Shown piece after piece: positions 8,732-19,649 of a stretch of 64,000 bases of DNA. The position numbers were made by a program, and so were the translations under genes. The DNA comes from Bryopsis sp. KO-2023 (lineage: Eukaryota; Chlorophyta; Ulvophyceae; Bryopsidales; Bryopsidaceae): positions 682,001-746,000 of the forward strand of contig BSYQ01000005.1 in assembly GCA_030272585.1 (NCBI GenBank), given 5' to 3'. The notes beneath the pieces were generated by a model. The model ran no database searches and was not told where the DNA came from. It saw only the letters and a list, made by a program, of their open reading frames with translations. How positions within the stretch are numbered: the first letter of the stretch is position 1; each line of letters starts with the position of its first letter.

Positions 8732-11700
8732 ATGCCCAGAGCGTTGCTTCTAGCAGCCCGGACGCTGAACGCCGGATTTCATCGCTACGGCGCTCGGAGA
8801 CGCTACTCCGGATCTTTTCTCGCTCGCCCGACTTGCCTAGCCGACACCACAGCGCTTCCCACTTTGACGCGCGGAAAATCCTGCACGATGCCTCCGGCCT
8901 CGCGGGAAGTTCAGTTGACGGAGTTGGAGCGGGATCTCTTCGCGACGCTGTTGGCCGCTGTCAAACACACGGAAATGAAAGTGACGTTGCGGTGTGCTGG
9001 AGGGTGGGTTCGGGACAAACTCCTGGGGAAAGAGTCGGACGATATAGACGTCGCTTTGGACACGATGCTCGGGCGTGAATTCGCTGAAAAGGTGGGAGGG
9101 CCATGTCTGGCTGGTGCCGGAAAATAAGAATTCGATGGAGAGGGAAGTTTTGCAAATTTTCAGTGATTGCATGATCATGAGCATAATTCTGATTTTTTTT
9201 CAACAAATCTTTGTACTCAAATTTTCATTCTGATGACAATTGGTAGCTTCATATATATTTTTTAAATGTAGTGCATGACAGATGAAAGCCCATCCTCTGA
9301 TTTTCCTTCAATCTCTTTTTTTTCCAAGAGATGATGTGCAAGTATCCCAGCCAGTCGTCGCTGCAACCCTCCTCCCACTCCCCTTACTTTTTTTCGCATT
9401 TTGTTCTTTCTTTTGGGGAGGGGAGGGGAGGGGAGGGCTCCCCTTCCTCTTTTCTGCATTTTTTTTTTTTTTTTTTTTGGGGGGGGGGGGGGCAGGAGGT
9501 CCTAAAACTTGGTTCTCAATTTTTCAACAGGTGAACGAATATCTGGAGTCCACTGACAAAACCAAAGCTAAAGTGGCAGTCATTCAGGCCAACCCTGAAC
9601 AATCCAAGCACTTGGAAACGGCTAGGATGCAAATCGGGGAAACTTGGATAGACTGCGTGAATCTGAGGTCTGAAACGTATGCTTCGGACAGCAGAGTTCC
9701 GGAAATGGAATTTGGAACTCCGAAAGAGGATGCCTATCGGAGGGATTTCACTGTGAACAGTATGTTTTATAACATAACTGAAGGGGTGGTGGAGGATTTC
9801 ACAGAACGGGGGCTGCAAGATTTGGACGAAGGGGTTATTAGGACTCCATTGGCTCCGATGGAAACTTTCCTCGATGGTGAGTGGCTGCGTCCATTGTTTG
9901 AACCTTTTCTTTTCTTGCAGGAGGCCTTTTTTTTCAATATCAAGAGTTTGTTACTTTGCATGTCGAATTCTTGTTTTCATTGGGATAATTTTGTTTTTTC
10001 TTTTAAATTATCCTAAACAAATATAGTTTTATTTTGTGTTTTTTTCTAATTCAGACCCCCACAGTTGAAAATTTTCTACAGGCAACGCGTTTGGGGCAAT
10101 ATCAAAAAGGACACTATCTCGCCAATTCATTTGTGGATTTGGAGATTTTGATAAAGGGGGGGGGGAGGGAGGCGATAGCTATTTATAATTGTGTGCTAAT
10201 TCCTATTATTTCTGTTTTATGTATTTGTTTTCCTTTTTTCCTTTTTTTTTTGTAAAGATCCATTGAGAGTTCTTCGAGCGGTTCGATTTGGTGCCAGGTT
10301 TTCTTTCTACTTGGAGGAGTCGTTACAGCAAGCAGCTTCTAACCAACAAGTATGCTTCTTTTGTTTTTTGGCTTGTTTTGGTGACTCTTTTTGTCAAAAT
10401 TTGGAGAAAAACTAAAATGGCTGTTCTAGCTGGTCTTGACAATTTTTCAAAAAATAGCTCTTTTATTTTTCGAAAAATATATGTTTTGCAATTGATATTT
10501 TTTCAGCCCAAAAGGAAAGTTGGCAGTGATGTTACTGTCTCTAATGAGGTTTTGTTGAGTTTTGTAAGACTGTCAATGAATGACTAATATAGTGTGAAAT
10601 GAAGCCAAGCGATAATTATCATGTGGAGATATTTTCGAGGGAAAGCCATGTGAAGTTATTAAAAATAACGACTGTTAAGAATTGTGTGTCCCCTCACACT
10701 TTCAGGTGTTAGATGCTTTGCAGAAAAAAGTGAGTCGAGAAAGAGTGGGGACAGAATTAGAAGGCATGTTCAAATGTAAGTATCAATATCCTAGAAAAGG
10801 AAAAATTATCAAAAGCACTGATAATTGAATGATGCTGCATCCACTGCAGTGCCTTTTCTTTTCCTTATTTTTTTTGGGGGAATGGGGGGGTAAGTGCGAT
10901 AAGTGCTTTTTAGTGCAGTAAGTGACTCTGTTTTTGTTTTTTGAATTTCTTTCACCAGGTGCTGATCCAGTAGGTGCCATTCGACACTTGGTGAATTTAT
11001 CCGTTTTTCCTGTCGTGTTTTCATTGCCGGGCTCCACGAGTGAAGGAGCTGATGGTCGAAATTGTCTGACGGTGTTAGAAGAGGGGTGGAAAATTTTGGA
11101 GGCTAAAAAAAGCGAGGTGTGCTTCCACAGTCTAATGTCAAGAAATTTGGATGTTATTGGTTTGTGCTATTTTGGAGTCATTCAGTCTCCAGTTGTATTT
11201 TTTTATTAATAGAGAAGGGCAATGCATGGATTGTTTTGAATATCATGATCACATTTTCGACGTTTATTCCACCCCCCCTCCCCCTCCAAAAAAAAAAGGA
11301 AAAAAAGAAAGAAAAAAGATATGGTATGCATTTGCCGGGTTCTTAAGGCCTTTTCAGACGATTCATTTGTCCTTTTCATTATTACTATGAGTAGTTTTTT
11401 ATTTTTCTTCTGACCACCCCCCAAACTATGACAAAGAAAACAAAAAAAGCCTGTTTCTTGAATATTTGATTTGAAAAACAAAATTTCCCTCACCAGCCAT
11501 CTTTCAATAATCTTATGAGGGCAAAAAACCCATTGCTGACAGCAAGGCTTTCTTTAACCATCTATTTGACGACTTCTTTTTCTGTTTTTTTTTTTCTGCC
11601 ATTTTCGCTTTGCCCAGGTGAATTTATCCGATGTCGAACGCCGACTGTTTGTCTTAGCAACGCTTCTGCTGCCCTTCAGAATGGAGACGTACAAACAGAA

Positions 11701-13673
11701 AAAGAAGAAGCTTCCTGTGACGAATCACATCATTCGGGAGAGCCTGAAGTGGAAAGTGAAGGATTGTGAAAATGTCGAAAAACTGCACAAGACAGTTCCT
11801 AAAATTTTGAACATCATGGGAGTACTGAAGGATGTCGGCCTTACACCAGGTCAGCTCTACTATGACCACATGCATCGAACGCATCTATATGTGTGTTCAG
11901 ATGGTAGACAAATGTACGTACACATTTTGATGTAGACGTACATGCATATTTTCATGCCCAGAAATTTACATAACGGGTTGAATTGAGCAAAGAAAGCCCG
12001 ACTTTCCTGTAGTGTCGCTCTTTTTCAGTTCTGATTTTCATGCAGGCACATCCCTATATCTCCTGTTTTGGATTCCTTTTTATTTGTGGATTATTGTTTT
12101 GGTTTTACGTTCTTTTCAGTGGAGGGAGCTGGGGGGTTAAGGTTGCTTGCATATATTATGGAAATATCAAAAGGATGCTGTGTTGCTGGTTTTGTTTGAT
12201 TCCTCAGCCATGCGCGACTGTTTATTTCCTGTTATCCACAGATGGGGGTTCGAATCCAAGTCCTGACACCAACATAAGAGTTGCTTTAGGGTTATGGGTA
12301 CGAGAATTGAAAGAGCTTTGGAGAGTGGGTGAGTCCAGAAGGAAAAAAGATCAACCATTTTTTTTTCATTGCTTTGTGTTCAATTTTGAATCAATCATGC
12401 ATCTAGTTTTGCACCCTGTACCAATTTTTGCAAATTTTTCTTTTGGCTGGTCAGCGTTTTTTTTTCGTTTTCTTTTTTGGGGGGGGAGGAAACTGCCTTC
12501 TCTGAAACAGGTATTCCAAACATAGTTTTGTTGATATTTGCCACCAATATTCAACAGGCAGTTCCCTGACTGAAAATTCAGTTTTGCTGCAAATGTCTGC
12601 GCATTAAGGGATGAGGGTTTTCACATTTGTTTCACTCTGAAAATATTTGAATTTTTTTTTCTTCTCTGTTTTTTTCTTTATTTATTTAGGGGCATTGATG
12701 GCTCCTTTACTAGCCATGTCTGAGGCGGAGCCCTTTTCGGTAGAACCCTCGGATTCAAGAACTGAAATTCCACCTTCTTTGAAAAATATGGTGGAAGGAC
12801 CGAATGTGTGGGAAAACAGGTGATCAAGGAATATTTTTATTATTTCTTATTATGTTTTTTTGCATCAAGATTAAAAGCTTTGAAAAAGAATGTATCCAAA
12901 AAATTCGCTGCTGTTTGATTCTTGTGTTGAATGCTTTTGTTTTCCCTCGACTGATTTTAGTACATGCATCTTAGTATCCCCCCCCCCCCCCCCAAGGTTC
13001 CATCTCCATTACCGTTTCGATGTTTTTTTATTGCTACAGGTTGGCTTTCTTTGACGATTTGAAAACCACTGTGCATGGTTTTAATTTGCAAGAGGCTTGG
13101 GCAATCAAGCCCCTTTTGGGTGGAAAAGAGGTAAATCAGCTGGGAGTTGGGAAACTCGAAAGAAACAGGTGGTCTGAAAGTATTTTTAATCGATCTCACA
13201 AGTACAGTCCGTTTCCATTCTTCGGAAACAACCAGAAGGTTGGCATATAGAAACATATGATTTCTGTCCTACCAAAATTTCCCTTAGACAAATAAAAAAG
13301 AAATAAAGTAAAGAATCGTGTGTACGTGTGATATTTGGCATTTTGAAATTTTTGGTTTTTACGCTGATTGAGTTGATTTTGCTTCTCAGCGATTCCATTT
13401 TTCTGTTACTACAGTGTGTAAGACTGATTTAGGCTTTTTTTTCGGCTGCCATTTTTTTGCGTAGTCTTTTTTTTTCCCTAAGCCCTGGCCCCCTTCTTCT
13501 AAGCTGTCATTTTTTTTCCCGTTTGATGTCAGGTGATGTCGGTTTTGGAAATGGAAAAGGGTGGGCCACAATTGGGAAAAGCAATGGAGCATGGAATGAA
13601 TTGGCAATTGGCAAATCCAGAAGGGACCAAAGAGCAGCTTGCAGAATATCTTAAAAAAGGAATAACTGAATGA
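8732..13673 (+). CDS. TRNT1: CCA-adding tRNA nucleotidyltransferase
   Basis: Ten exons join in frame to about 568 residues: 8732-9091, 9531-9876, 10258-10349, 10706-10775, 10959-11116, 11618-11849, 12242-12328, 12690-12819, 13040-13130, 13533-13673. All junctions are GT-AG. The enzyme adds or repairs the 3' CCA of tRNAs with CTP and ATP. Motif A is GGWVRDKLLG with the catalytic DDIDVALD; then come YRRDFTVNSMFYN, GLQDLDEGVIRTP and DPLRVLRAVRFGARF, all typical of class II eukaryotic enzymes. The first 50 residues are Arg/Ala/Ser-rich like a mitochondrial or plastid transit peptide. A second in-frame ATG at 8888 would give a form without it. The introns contain homopolymer G, T and A runs. Length matches the family and no break is seen. 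Confidence 0.93.
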
Positions 13674-14315
13674 TTTTTAAGGGGGGGGGGGGGGGTTGCA
13701 AAAAAAAGAAAGCCATCTATCCACACGAGAGGTAGTTTTGGTAGACTGGGTTGCTCCTACCATTTTGTTTTCAAAGGATCTTGTTTCTTTAGAACTGCTG
13801 CGTTTGAACAATGATATCTATTGGGGGGGATAGTTCATTTCATTTGCAAGAATTTGCTTTCATGATGGGCCTTTTTGTTTTTCCTTTCTGAGTGCCAACC
13901 ACTCCACTTTTCCAAAGCCTGTTGGTTCGCTTTGCTTGTTTCAACTATATAGTGTAAAAGTCTTGCGTACCCATTACAGCGTGCAATTTACAGAAGGGAA
14001 GACTATTTTGTATATTCAATGGCAGAATTATTTTTCTTCTCAAGAATAGTTAATTCCATCATTTAGATTAGGTCGACCTGTCATAAAAAAATGAACAAGA
14101 ACGTTATTATGTTAGAACCCCTTTTCTTTCCTTATTAAGAAAGCAACAAATTTATTGATGGATTTCCCATCAATCTTCTTTAGTTCGCATGAGTACTTCC
14201 TGAACAGCAAAATTCTTACAAATTTCTTCTGAAATTTATTGAATACAATTCAACTCAACCATATCTTACTGCTCAGGTATTCTGAATTTTTTTTACCCTC
14301 AACTTGGAAAGGAAG
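13674..14315. other. 3' flank of the CCA-adding enzyme gene; no gene seen
   Basis: It starts with a 15-base G run just after the stop codon region. AT-rich DNA with no convincing exon follows. It separates the plus-strand tRNA nucleotidyltransferase gene from a convergent minus-strand gene candidate. Confidence 0.5.
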
Positions 14316-15735
14316 TCAATGACTGATGGTCGATTTGAGCCCATCCCCATATTTGTCCAGAAAAGTTGGAGGGTTCCTTATTAATAACACTAAATTCAAG
14401 CAACCACCAAATTCTGAAAGAAAAAAAAAATGCAACCGCCGTAACTACGAGCGGGCCTTTCCAGACAGTCTCGCTGTAAACTATTTTTGCGATATCCACT
14501 CCACATTAACGCTACCAACTTTGCCTTTCTTGCTTTTTCCCCACTAAGCGGAATCCAAAAATTTGTTTTGCCATGGGATTCTTTTTCTAAATGCTGGCCA
14601 CAGAAAACCTGACAAGAAAGCGATCCCGTGTTTTCTTTGTAGTTTTCTCAACTGCATTTGTTGGGCAGGTATTTCACGTCAGCCCGTTTTCTTGAGTGCA
14701 ACTTAAATGCATGTCTTGGAACATGAATTTTACGGATAACGAATATTGGCGAACACCACGTTATTGTCTCCATCGATGTCGATGTTTGTTTGCTGGTTGA
14801 CGATCACTACAAATCAGCAAATCCAAAATTCAAAAACATAAATTAAATTCAAGCTGAGAAAATTGGCGTATCACTCATTTCCGCTGTGGACGGGGGATTT
14901 CAACATCAGCTAAATACTTTTTTTAATGAATGAAGCCATTATGTATTCTTTTTTTGCTTTCTCAAGAATCGAAGGCACCGAAAGCAAGGATCAGATGAGT
15001 GTTAATTAATGCGTTTCTGTGAATTCAAGGAAGTCCAGCTGGACTTCCTTGATTTTGGCTGTGATTTTCCTGGGTAGGGTCTGCAGATCCTACCCAGGAA
15101 AATCACAGCCAAAATGTTCAATAGAATGTTTCTAGCTAAAAAAACACACAAACCATAACCAAATACAGGACTCCTCATATGACATACATATGACATACCG
15201 AAAGAATTTCTTCCATTGAACCCAAATCAAAATCTCAACAAATCGACCTCCATCAAATTTGTCAAACAGACGATTTTTTCAAGCTCCACGTCAAATCAAA
15301 CTAAGTGTGATCTCAAAAAGCACACGCCGCAAAGGCGCCAGCCACTTACTTCCGTCCCTGTTCACGTTCTTCGCCTTGTTAGAGAGCGATGTTTTTTTAA
15401 CCCTGGCCCTTCTCTTTCTCCTGTTTTTCCTCCCCTTCCTCCTCAACAAATCACGGCCGAAATCGACGTCCACAGGAAACACATCCAAGCAGTTCTTTCC
15501 TACAACGCGACCACAACCGAATCCGATTTCAAAAAAAACACCTCCTCTCGCACACATTCAACCTCTTGACTTGCGTAAATGCACCACAGAGCAAAGAGAG
15601 ATTTCTCTGAGGTCAGCGAAACGTTCGATTACCTTGTGAACTCTGAATGGCGGCGGAGTTCTTATCAACAGCGCACGCCGCGCATGCCACCAACAACGCA
15701 AACACAATCACGGATATGAGTTTGGACGACTTCAT
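14316..15735 (-). CDS. possible small secreted protein, four-exon model
   Basis: The ATG at 15735 opens a classic signal peptide (MKSSKLISVIVFALLVACAA, likely cleaved near the CAACA region). Exon 1 runs 15735..15633 with a CAAG|GTAATC donor. Exons compatible in phase are 14806..14734 (QQTNIDIDGDNNVVFANI), a 26-base microexon 14634..14609, and 14413..14316 with a strong pyrimidine tract before it and a TGA stop. The joined product is about 97 residues and matches no family I recognise. The signal peptide exon is fairly secure; the other exons, especially the microexon, are inference from phase and splice sites. Confidence 0.38.
15026..15115. repeat. perfect 26-bp palindrome followed by a 27-bp-stem hairpin
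   Basis: 15026-15051 is a loopless perfect palindrome (caaggaagtccag and its complement). 15052-15078 and 15089-15115 are perfect inverted arms of 27 bases around a 10-base loop. Both lie inside intron 1 of the secreted-protein gene model. Such a stem could fold in the transcript of either strand. Confidence 0.9.
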
Positions 15736-15739
15736 TGGT

Positions 15740-16143
15740 GTCGACCCACCACCCGAGGAGTGATCCACCCTTCGCTCTATTCTCAAAAGTTGTGAGATTC
15801 TGGGCGTGGCCAGCGTTGATGTGCAAATGCATTTGTCGGAGTTGATGGGGTTCTGAGTAGAGGCGACAGACAGGGACTTTGTCAGCGTCGGTGCGCGATC
15901 ACAAAACTCAGTGAAAGCACGCACTGTGAGGGAGGCCAGTTGTCGTGGACCTCGAGGTCTACGAACAGCTGCATTTCCTCAATCAATCGTTATGTTATCA
16001 AACAAACAAACAAACATCAATTACATTGTGTAGGAGAAACATTCTCCTATTACAACGATCAGTAAAAAACAAATGTAACCATGTGTATGTTAATGTTGAA
16101 ATTCCATTGGCTTTTGTGTGTACCCACAAAGACACTGAGACCA
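15740..16143. other. intergenic between two minus-strand gene candidates
   Basis: Probably holds the 5' flank of the secreted-protein gene (right of 15735) and the 3' end of the zinc-knuckle ORF. No other coding signal or repeat was recognised apart from a short (aaac)n run near 16000. Confidence 0.4.
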
Positions 16144-16911
16144 TCAAGATTGCAAAGATGCATAGGTCGATTCAGCTAAATCCAACGAACGTGAAATATC
16201 TTCAAATAAAGAAGATTGAAAAGAAAAACGTTCCAAAAGTTCCTCTCGCAAAGTAGCATCGGTACTGGAAGCAGGTAGCCTATCCAACCGATCCAGTAAA
16301 TCTTGAATTTGTTGTAAACCAGTTTGAACCTCCTCATACTGAACCCTTAACTGAGAAATCACTGTCTGTAAACGAGAAAAATCCCAATCTGTCATAGAAG
16401 ACAACAAAGTCGAATCCAAGGAAAAATCACCAGGAGAAAAAGAAGCCATATGTTCCATTGGAGTTCCTTCATCATGAGAAGAAACAATAGAAGAAACCAC
16501 CACTGAACCAGGTTGAACCTCAGGAGGAAAAGAAGCAATATGTTCCATTTGAGTGCCTTCATCATGAGAAGAAGCAATAGAAGAAACCACCTCTGAACCA
16601 GGTTGAACCTCTGGACCCAGAGCAGAAGAAGCAACAAATGGAAGTTCTTCAGGGTCGCGAGAAAAGGTGGAAACCTCACAAGGGGAAGGAAAACCACCAG
16701 GGGGAAAATCTTGTTCCTGGGGAGAACGATGCTCGAGCAAAGAAGGTGGAGGAGGAGGCTGGCGGAAAGGGCAGGAAGCTATTTTATGGCCCACGGCACG
16801 GCAATGGTAACAAACCCTTGGGCGGATGCGAGATTTTTGGCGACGCGTCCACGCCAAAAACGCTTCGGCGCACTCCACAGAAGATAAAAAATCGAGAGGA
16901 AAAGTCGCCAT
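16144..16911 (-). CDS. zinc-knuckle protein, gag-like or LINE ORF1-like
   Basis: An uninterrupted 255-codon frame from ATG 16911. Near residue 34 it has one CCHC knuckle (CYHCRAVGHKIASC, CX2CX4HX4C) behind an Arg/Lys-rich stretch. A Pro-rich linker follows, then two tandem copies of a segment of about 34 residues built around PEVQPGS and SSHDEG. The C-terminal 80 residues are Leu/Gln/Asp-rich and predicted coiled coil. Single CCHC knuckles of this kind bind nucleic acid in retroelement Gag or ORF1 proteins and in some host RNA-binding proteins. No reverse transcriptase is adjacent. It could be an orphan retroelement ORF or a domesticated gene. Confidence 0.55.
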   Translation of the reverse strand: MATFPLDFLSSVECAEAFLAWTRRQKSRIRPRVCYHCRAVGHKIASCPFRQPPPPPSLLEHRSPQEQDFPPGGFPSPCEVSTFSRDPEELPFVASSALGPEVQPGSEVVSSIASSHDEGTQMEHIASFPPEVQPGSVVVSSIVSSHDEGTPMEHMASFSPGDFSLDSTLLSSMTDWDFSRLQTVISQLRVQYEEVQTGLQQIQDLLDRLDRLPASSTDATLREELLERFSFQSSLFEDISRSLDLAESTYASLQS

Positions 16912-17580
16912 AAGGACACCACAAAGACCACAAAGAAAGAAGAGGCGTCCACTTACGGCTGCCTGCTCTGTTCACTGTCACAGCAGGAATATGTTATCAG
17001 CGATAAATTATCACAAGCCTTTCCGAAGCTTCTTCGCTCTTCGAAGAGCCCTCCCTGTTGTCCCTTTGTCTAACTACCCTTTTTCTTTTTTAGATTTCGT
17101 TTTGAAATCCATCTGATTTCTTAAAAAAGGCCTTTCAACTGCACACACCTTCAGTTGTCTCCAAGTCAATTTTATTAACCCCAGGCTCCGAAAGCAACTT
17201 GTTTTGCTCCTAATCGACCACAGGGGAGAGTGGGTTGGGGATTTGCCGCTCGAAAACGTGTAGAAATTTGCATACTTTGTGTCACATTTGGCACAAAGCC
17301 GCTGGACAACTAGCCCAGTAGACGGCCTGACTAACAGGCCGGTACAAGTGGTTTTCATATGAACGAGGTTCTGTTCGGCCCAGGAGACACGCCAGGTTAT
17401 GTTCCAACAGGAGCACCCTTTAGTGTATTCAAATATCCGTGCTTTTTTGACGACCTTGTGTCGACAATTGGAGGTGGGTTGTGTTTTTATTGCATTTTTC
17501 CCATCGCTCTCGCTCGTGTCTTCTGTTGCTTGACAGCGTTCTCTCCTCACTGTGCGTCGAGTTTTCAGAAGGCGACCTCC
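16912..17580. other. no gene recognised
   Basis: Open frames on both strands have no recognisable domain. A 14-bp palindrome (gctcttcgaagagc) and a ggcctg/caggcc hairpin near 17325 were seen. The region precedes the duplicated PP2C 5' flank. Confidence 0.4.
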
Positions 17581-18210
17581 CAGCCTTCTGCTTTCTTTCG
17601 CGCGCGTTTTTGTGTTGCGGTTCATCCTCCAGCCTGAGGTTGAGTCTCACGGAACTTTTTGGCTTCTGTTGGTTTTTTTTCTTTCGAGTGGCGGGCTTTT
17701 GCTTGCAGCCTTTTTCTAATGCCTCTGTTTAGGTTACCTGTAGGTCAAAGTGGGTTAATTTTCCAAGCGCTGGACTCCGCTTTCCTGGCGGGGTCTGGCC
17801 GGCATTTTTCGTTTCTTGGCGACAGAAACGCTAGATTTCGCCACACACGTCAGGTTTTGCGGTGCAAGGAAAATTGATTTGGGTGTTACAGCTGCGAAAC
17901 ACGCGCGGTGCAAACGCGCGCGCGTCAGGAGATGGGGCTCTCCACGTTTTTGTCGAGGCGGCTGTGCTTGCGAAAGGCGACTCTTCAACAGCCTGGTCTG
18001 ATTTTTGCTTTTTTGTGCCTGAAAATTTTTTAATTGTTGCATGGTTTATTCAGGTGCGAGGAGCTTCTGCTGAAGAAGTACCTTGCTGACGGGGCCTCCG
18101 ACAAGAGTGGCACCACAGCCCTGGTTGCCCTTGTCCACGAAAACAAGGTCGTGGTGGCCCATGTTGGAGACTCGAGAGGAATCCTTTCTCGAAGGGGCAG
18201 GGCGGAGCAG
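17581..18210 (+). pseudogene. PP2C copy 2: 5' flank and one catalytic exon, first exon deleted
   Basis: 17581-18050 matches, inverted, the 5' flank and intron end of PP2C copy 1. At about 18013-18016 the sequence jumps from the pre-exon T tract directly to the end of the first intron, so the whole coding exon 1 is missing. The next exon is 18054-18210 after TTTATTCAG and encodes 52 residues with SGTTALVALV and VAHVGDSRGIL, the PP2C core including the metal-binding GDSR. A donor follows (GAGCAG|GTGCTG). No further PP2C exon was recognised downstream. Without exon 1 it has no start and no DGHGG motif. Confidence 0.75.
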
Positions 18211-18230
18211 GTGCTGTTCAGGTTATAATT

Positions 18231-19440
18231 GCAACCACCAACCAAAATTGAGTCTGAGAAATTCATTCGTATATGTGTGCATCGAGTCAGAGGCAAACAA
18301 GAGAGCTCAAGCTGGCTCAATAATATGTGATTAAAACTCTAAGAAGAATCGATTTCAATCATTAATTTACGACAATTTCGGTGGTGTTCTTGTTTTGTTC
18401 CTTAAAAAAATTCTGAAAAATCATAATTAAACTTTGTTTACAATGTTTAGCTTATGGTCTGAATCCAAGGCCAAAGTTTCAATAATAGAGAAATATATAT
18501 CAATTAAAGAACAAGAAAGCTGATCTTCCCTCTCTTCCTTTTGTTTCCAATAACAACCCCCCCCCCCGTTCCCATAAAAATCCTCCCACCGAGATGTCAG
18601 CAGCATTCGATCATTATACCATGCCAATTTTTCTGCAGTTTTGATATCTTTTCCTTGAAATAAGCAATTTTGACTGCACCAAGGATGTTTCTTGTTGTGT
18701 AATTCGCTAATGGTCCCATCTTATTGAAATGAAGCAGGAAAAATCCATCACCCCCCTCCGGAATCCAGTCCCAGAAGAAAAAAACAGGCAAGAATATTCT
18801 TGCATTAATGCGTCGCGCAATGAAAAGTTTTCATTGAAAACTATTGCGCTTTTGTAACTTTTGCACCTGGGAAATGAGCCGAGCAGTGCTTTGGAAATCT
18901 GGGTGAGGTAGTTTCCAGAATCCCGATTTTGTCAAGCCTGTGATGCTAGACTTCCAGAAATCCCACATCAATCTGTTGCCCTTCTCTCTGCATCTTATCC
19001 CGCCAGACAGGATGACACGATTAAGGCAACTGTACTGTGAACCCAACCACCTCTTCCGACGAGCCTCATGCATTGTCCCCACATTCCACCAAACCCCCAG
19101 GTAGGCCTGTGACACATCACAAGCGTCCACCAATCGCAATGATTTTCATTTATGTATGTACATGCATGCATGGCTCCTGTTGAGCTGAATTCAGGCTGGG
19201 AGTTCAAGCATGGAGCGAAGTTTACAAAAGATCGATCCCGAAAACCCCTCCATCATCATAAGTTGTTAGGGCCTCATTTCATGTGCCAATATTCACACCA
19301 GCTTGGACTCTTTCTGGCCACCGTTGAAACTCTCGAGAAGCGACACTGCTTCGAAATGGCAAAAAGCATTTCATCAAAAAAGAGCAAAAACAGGCCCGAT
19401 GAAGCTGGGGTGTTCCGAACAAAACTTCCTACCGACCTGG
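18231..19440. other. intergenic, no gene recognised
   Basis: AT-rich DNA with C runs near 18550. Minus-strand frames at 18831-19207 include short stretches with plausible splice sites (for example after caacag near 19183), but no family could be named. Confidence 0.35.
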
Positions 19441-19649
19441 GGTGAAGAACGGAATAGGTCCCCAACATAAGTTGCGTAGTTCGCCCTGCATCCCTCAGGT
19501 CGTGAAGTTTGTTGAAATCGGAGTTTGGCTTCAACACCCACTGGCATTGGTTGGGGTGATTTCCCCGCCTCCGTAGGAACAACGAGTGTTTTGTTCCATC
19601 GTCGAAGTCGCTCAAGAAGAATTCAGTTAATCTAGGTTTCCGTCACGGC
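19441..19649 (-). CDS. possible orphan exon, unknown protein
   Basis: On the minus strand, an acceptor (aacctag) precedes an open stretch of about 64 residues containing SDFDDGTKHSLFLRRRG and CQWVLKPNSDF, followed by a donor (CCCCAG|GTCGGTA). The amino-acid composition looks coding, but no family is recognised and flanking exons could not be assigned. Confidence 0.25.

Noticed and set aside
12240..12262. Perfect B-box (GGTTCGAATCC) in exon 7 of the CCA-adding enzyme gene
   Set aside because: It lies in coding sequence that reads in frame into conserved residues, and there is no A-box or stem around it. Most likely coincidence.
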